From the NCBI GenBank assembly GCA_014904985.1, contig MU129016.1:124001-188000 (forward strand): 64,000 bases of DNA, given 5' to 3'. Source of the stretch: Hydnum rufescens UP504. Lineage: Eukaryota; Basidiomycota; Agaricomycetes; Cantharellales; Hydnaceae. Positions 59,680 through 64,000 of this stretch are shown one piece after another. The translations under genes were made by a program, and so were the position numbers. Each line of letters opens with the position of its first letter. The stretch's first letter is position 1. The notes below the pieces were generated by a model. It searched no databases. It was not told the origin of the DNA and was given only the letters and a program-made list of their open reading frames with translations.

Positions 59680-60480
59680 CTCTATGCCTTGCGAGAACTG
59701 TGATACTCTGTCTCTACCCTGCTCCTATCTGCCTATCTGGTTGGCCTGCCTAGTAGCCATCAATACTAGCCCTTTCCCTGGAGAGCCCTCACCTCAGCTG
59801 GTGGCTGGCCACCTCTGGTATCACCTGTGGCCCTTGCAGCCATCACTATGTCAGGCGCAGCTGGCTTCTAGGCCACCCGCACCTCCACCAGATACAGTGG
59901 CACGGCCAGGCCCCCTCCGTGATGCTCACAGCTAGTCCCAGGCATATGGACTGCCAGCCTATACCCCCCTTATGCAGTCCCAGCCTGTATGGCATCTTTG
60001 GCTTTCCTCCCTGCGTCTTGCCCTGTGGCCCAAACCCATCCCTATTGGCCTGGCCAGGATGTGGTGCTACATATGTGGGCTCTAGCATTAGCCTTGCTCC
60101 TTTGGGGTGGCCTTGTCCTTGCCATGTGCCTTGTCCCATTGCCCATGGCCTTCTCCCTGTGGCTTCACCCTTCCCTGTGGCCTTGCCCTTCATGGGCCTT
60201 GCCCCTCCCTGTGGCTTTACGCCTTCCCTGGCAGCTTAAGTCCTCCCCTATGGCCTAGCCTTGCCCTGAATGCCGTCTTTCAGGGCCTGGGCTCTGCTTT
60301 GCTTCAGCCTTCCTCTACATATAGCTATGGGAACTTTTAAAGCTTATGGGGGCTAAATGGCAATCCATAATCCACCAAAAGAACTTTTGCCCCCACACCC
60401 TTCCCAGTCTTTGGTGTCCTACCCCCAATGCCTATCCAATGCCATCAAGGCCTGGGGGGGCAAGCAGCCAAATTGTGGGT
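59680..60480. repeat. dispersed repeat block, copy 1
   Basis: Shares ordered stretches with 63,140-63,990, including ACCTCCACCAGATACAGTGG, CAGCCTGTATGGCATCTT, CCCAGTCTTTGGTGT and CCAATGCCATCAAG. Same orientation as the other copy. Confidence 0.8.
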
Positions 60481-61569
60481 GCCAGGAAGGATCTTCAGGG
60501 GGGCTTGAAGACCCATTTGGAAATTAAGGCCACAACACTTGGCCCTTCCTCCTTCAACCCTCCTTTCTCTTCATTCTTCTTCACCACTTTCTTTTTGCTC
60601 TTTTCAATCTGCCCCATTCAAAGGCTAAGATTCATTTGTTTTAAAATTCAAAGCCACTGCTGGATCTATAACTCTCATTTAATCCTGTCTTTTTCTCTTG
60701 CTTTTGTCTACATCCCCACATTTTCTTTCTTGCTTTATCCACCTTCCTATGTCCAGGTGCTCAGTGGAGACTTTTGGAGTCCAAACTGCGGGGCACTCGC
60801 CTAACTGCAGCCCCTGTGTGCAAGGATTCCCCCTCCCATCATCAATATCATCCAGGAATCCACACAGCCGCTGGATCTAGGAGGACAGCCATCCCATTCT
60901 CTTCCTCACCCCCAGTCATTTGGGAACCTCACTATTCTGCCTCATCACCATTCTCCCCAGAATACCCCTAACAGAGGCTCCCCCATGACCCCAAGCACAA
61001 GTGGATTGGATGAGTATTGCAGGCCTAGTGGTCATGCTCTCCTCATCCCTTTCCAATATGGCCTTTCCCATTCCCCTTCCTGGAAATGGCCTCTAATTGC
61101 CCCAGGAGTGCATCCAGAATGTGCCCCTGCACCTCATGATCACCAGGAGGGCCTTTTCTGGACAATCTGGCAAGAATTACCAGCCCGGCAGGTGCATGAC
61201 CCTGGGGGGCCCTGAAATCCATTCCCCCTTCTCCCAGTTCATGCATGAATTCCCTGCATATCCCTTGCCTTTATACTTGATTGGAAACCCCCAATTGTGG
61301 CCTTCCAATAGCCCACTTTCAAGATGATTGGCTGGAGATTACAGGAGAACTCATCATTTACTGGAAGTCCCTTCACCCCCCTCCTCATCCCCTTGTATAT
61401 GGGCCCCACTCCTCTCTCCATCACTATTGTACATTCAACAGAAATATACAGTCTATCCCCTTCCAACAAGCCCAAGTACATTGGCCAAATCTTTGAGGAT
61501 AAGCCTGCATCCATTCTGGAATCGAGTTTGGCAGTTTCCAGAGTGACCCCAAGGAGGGCACTTCTGCAA

Positions 61570-61841
61570 GTCTAGATCACATGATTCTGGAAGCAAATGC
61601 GGCAATTTGCGCGGTACTCACAGTGGCGCTCTGAGGAGTCTAGGACATGTGACCCCGGAAGCAAATGCGGCAGTTTGCGCGACATTGTCAGTGTCGCTCT
61701 GAGGAGTCTTGATTACATAATTCTGGAACCAAATGTGGCAATTTGTGCAGTACTCACAGTGCCACTCTGAAGACTCTTGATTACATAATTCCAGAACTGT
61801 AACCTCACTCTGCAGTCCAAATCACTTGATCCTGGAATCAA
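61570..61841. repeat. 68-bp tandem repeat, four units
   Basis: Units start GTCTAG or GTCTTG at 61,570, 61,638 and 61,706, with a partial unit at 61,774; spacing is exactly 68 bp. Each full unit contains an AAATGCGGCAATTTGCGC-like hairpin-capable core. Confidence 0.9.
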
Positions 61842-63139
61842 ATTGGACTACTTCCTCAAGGGATGAACTACATAATGCAACAACACACACATTCCTAATC
61901 TATGGAGCATACTCTTACAAGGCTTCCAATTCATGCCCTCTGTCCATATTCCTTCCATTGTAAATATCTCTCTTGGCAAACCATGGGGACCCCTTCCATT
62001 CCTTCACTCAATTCTCCCTGAGTTCTCCACCTATTGCCATGCAATTATATTCCACAGAAATCTATGCTTTCCATCTTCGCATTTGGCCTATCTCCAGGTT
62101 GATGGGACAAATATTGAAAGCTTGGCAGTGCATATTTAAATGGTCTCCTTTGGGCACTAGTCTTCCCATATCTCCTCCAATTCATGGCCAATTTGGGTGA
62201 TCTCAGATATCATGGATACGCGAAATTTGGTCTTCCATAATAGATTTATTTGGAGATTTTGGCCCAGCCATTGTGGAGTAAAGAAGCACTCTTCTCCTCA
62301 CCAAAGCACATTGGAAGCCCCTGCCAATTTCCTGTATCCACCTCAATTCCTAATGGATTTAGATGATTTAAATTTTCATGGAAGTGTCAGATCAAAGGCT
62401 TCCATAATTCATTTTGATCTTGGAATTTGGAGCTCCCATTGCGGAATAGTGGGACATTTTCCCCTCACTTTAGGCTCAATTGGACTCCCCCACCAGTTCT
62501 GCCATATCTTCCTCAATTCTGGCCCAATTTACATGTTTTCAATTTTCATGGGTACATCTGCTTCATCTCCACATATGTCCATATAGGCAAAGGCTTTGGT
62601 GCAGCTATTGGAACAATGTTGAACATTCTCTCCACCACCTCTCCTCCCTTTGCCCAAATCCTATTCCCCTTCCATCTCTACCAAATTTTAATGGATTTTC
62701 TCATTCCAAAAGCAAAAGATGGTCATTCCCTTTCCCAAAAGAACCTTTTTTTTCTTTCTTTTCTTCCCCCATTGGCCATCCCCAATTCTTGGACTGTTAA
62801 GCTAGTGCTTCAGTCCATGAATTTCAAAATCCCCTCCTCTAGATCTCTTTCCCCAGGTCTACCCCTATACCACATCACTCCCAAATGGTCCCGATTCCTC
62901 AACACCCCTACTTCATTAGCCCCTCCCAATCATATTCCACCCACCAAACCCCAGAAATATGCCCCTATCCCAGCATTATGGATACTCTGGGAAAGATTTC
63001 TTTTGGTGTGGAAGGAAATCAACACCAAAAAAAATGGGGGGCAGTAGGGGGTACCTAGTAGTATAAGGGGCCAAGGAATTGTCCTATGGGCCTCCAGGAT
63101 GGGAATACAACGACAGGCCCCTGGCTGTAAGGCAGACTT

Positions 63140-63990
63140 AGGCAGGATGGGACATCCTGCAATAGGCAAGCTTCCCAGGAATGGAAGCTATCTCCCAGGT
63201 GTGGGCCTCTTCAGGGAATGTGGCCCCAGCCTCAGGGACCTCTCCTGTGGCCATGGCCATGGCCACAGCACTAGCCCTCGCCAGAGCCTCACCTCAGCTG
63301 TGGCTGCCACCTCTCTATCACTGTGGCCCTTGCAGCCCATCACTATGTCAAGCACAGCTGCTTCTAGGGCCACAGCCACCTCCACCAGATACAGTGGCAG
63401 GCCAGCCCCCTTCATGCTACAGCTAGCCCCAGGCTATGGACTGCAGCCTAACCCCCTTATGCAGTCCAGCCTGTATGGCATCTTGGCCCTCCTCCCTGGC
63501 CTTTCCCTGTGGCCCAGCCTATCCTTATCACCTGGTTAGGATGTGGTGCCTACCTATGCGGCCCCTAGCATAGCCTTGCTCCTTGTGGCCTTGCCTTTGC
63601 CATGGCCTGGCCTCTTGCCATGGCCTTGCCCCTTGCCATGGCCTGGCCTCTCACTATGGCCTTGCCTCCTGCTATGGCCTAGCCTCCTGCTGCAGTCTTG
63701 CCCCTTGCCATGGCCCTGTCCCTGGCCATGGCCTTCCTCCCTGTGGCTTCACCCTTCCCTGTGGCCTAGTCCTCCCTAAGGCCTTGCCTGACCCAGCCTT
63801 CCTCTGCATATGGACTGTGGGACTTCACAGCATGGTAATCCTTAGTCCCACCAAAGACTTTGCACCCACCCACCCAGTCTTTGGTGTTCTATCCATGACT
63901 ATCCAATGCCATCAAGCCTGGGGGGCAGCAGTACTTGAGATTCCTCCACTCTCGACCTTTTCTCTCCACTCGTATCCGTCAACTTAGGAA
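63140..63990. repeat. dispersed repeat block, copy 2
   Basis: Partner of 59,680-60,480 with several small deletions. Its middle (63,580-63,750) has expanded into imperfect CCTTGCCATGGCCTGG-type tandem copies. Confidence 0.8.
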
Positions 63991-64000
63991 CTACACTCAA

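Larger units (their letters stand above)
59150..64000. other. CpG-poor repeat-rich region without supported genes
   Basis: Open frames are dominated by Pro/Leu/Ser low-complexity text from CT-rich DNA. Two related blocks (59.68-60.48 and 63.14-63.99 kb), a 68-bp tandem repeat (61.57-61.84 kb) and a CCTTGCCATGGCC minisatellite (63.58-63.75 kb) are recognisable. I see no transposase or reverse transcriptase motif. Confidence 0.5.

Noticed and set aside
60346..60804. 152-residue Pro/Leu/Phe-rich frame
   Set aside because: Low-complexity translation of CT-rich, CpG-poor DNA. No domain; similar frames occur throughout the region.

Overview
The window reads as nuclear DNA of a filamentous basidiomycete, most likely an Agaricomycete. 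Genes are split by many short introns (about 50-110 bp) with GT/GC..AG ends and CTAAC/CTGAC-type branch sites, and the proteins are fungal: class 2 DHODH, a Sfc1-type carrier, Erd2, transportin, a GGSSGG amidase and a DUF6606/DUF3638 giant protein. No bacterial-style operons are present.

Layout. 1-3377 (+): 5'-truncated multi-KH RNA-binding protein. 3973-5516 (+): mitochondrial dihydroorotate dehydrogenase. 6156-8960 (-): amidase; a second copy lies in the same orientation at 12428-15204, and the 3.3 kb between holds a 32-bp perfect palindrome and two hairpin/intron-like modules. 15686-18477 (+): multi-exon gene of unknown function. 19329-20672 (+): fungal family often labelled geranylgeranyl pyrophosphate synthetase without support. 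22151-23577 (+): succinate/fumarate carrier. 24010-24881 (-): Erd2 KDEL receptor, divergent from 25530-28979 (+), transportin/Kap104. 31947-41482 (+): helicase-like DUF6606/DUF3638/DUF3645 giant. A 2-kb tandem duplication at 41320-45304 overlaps its 3' end and contains a repeat also present at 29.39-31.29 kb. 46564-48360 (+): trypsin-like protease-like gene with broken frames. 48.4-64 kb is transposon/repeat territory.

The outstanding element is at 50.05-57.11 kb: an array of about 24 units, each about 270 bp. A unit has a GC-rich stem-loop (H1, CCACACCCGC-type), a splice-donor-like GTGAGT a few bases later, a second stem-loop (H2, GCCAAAAGAGCAGC-type), a T-rich tract, an ACTAAC branch-like site and a TTCTAG acceptor. 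The stems keep pairing while the sequence changes, and several loops are UUCG or GNRA tetraloops, so the conserved object appears to be folded, possibly spliced RNA. Four units point left and about twenty point right, around a 632-bp near-perfect palindrome at 51,243-51,874. Two more units sit at 11.90-12.27 kb. I know of no described family that matches this; introner-like elements are the nearest concept.

Many conserved genes, including transportin, which is expected to be important, show single-base frame breaks, often in homopolymers. Assembly indels are therefore likely, and apparent pseudogenes here should be judged cautiously. From about 57.2 kb to the end the DNA is strongly CpG-poor by eye, as expected of methylated, decaying repeats.
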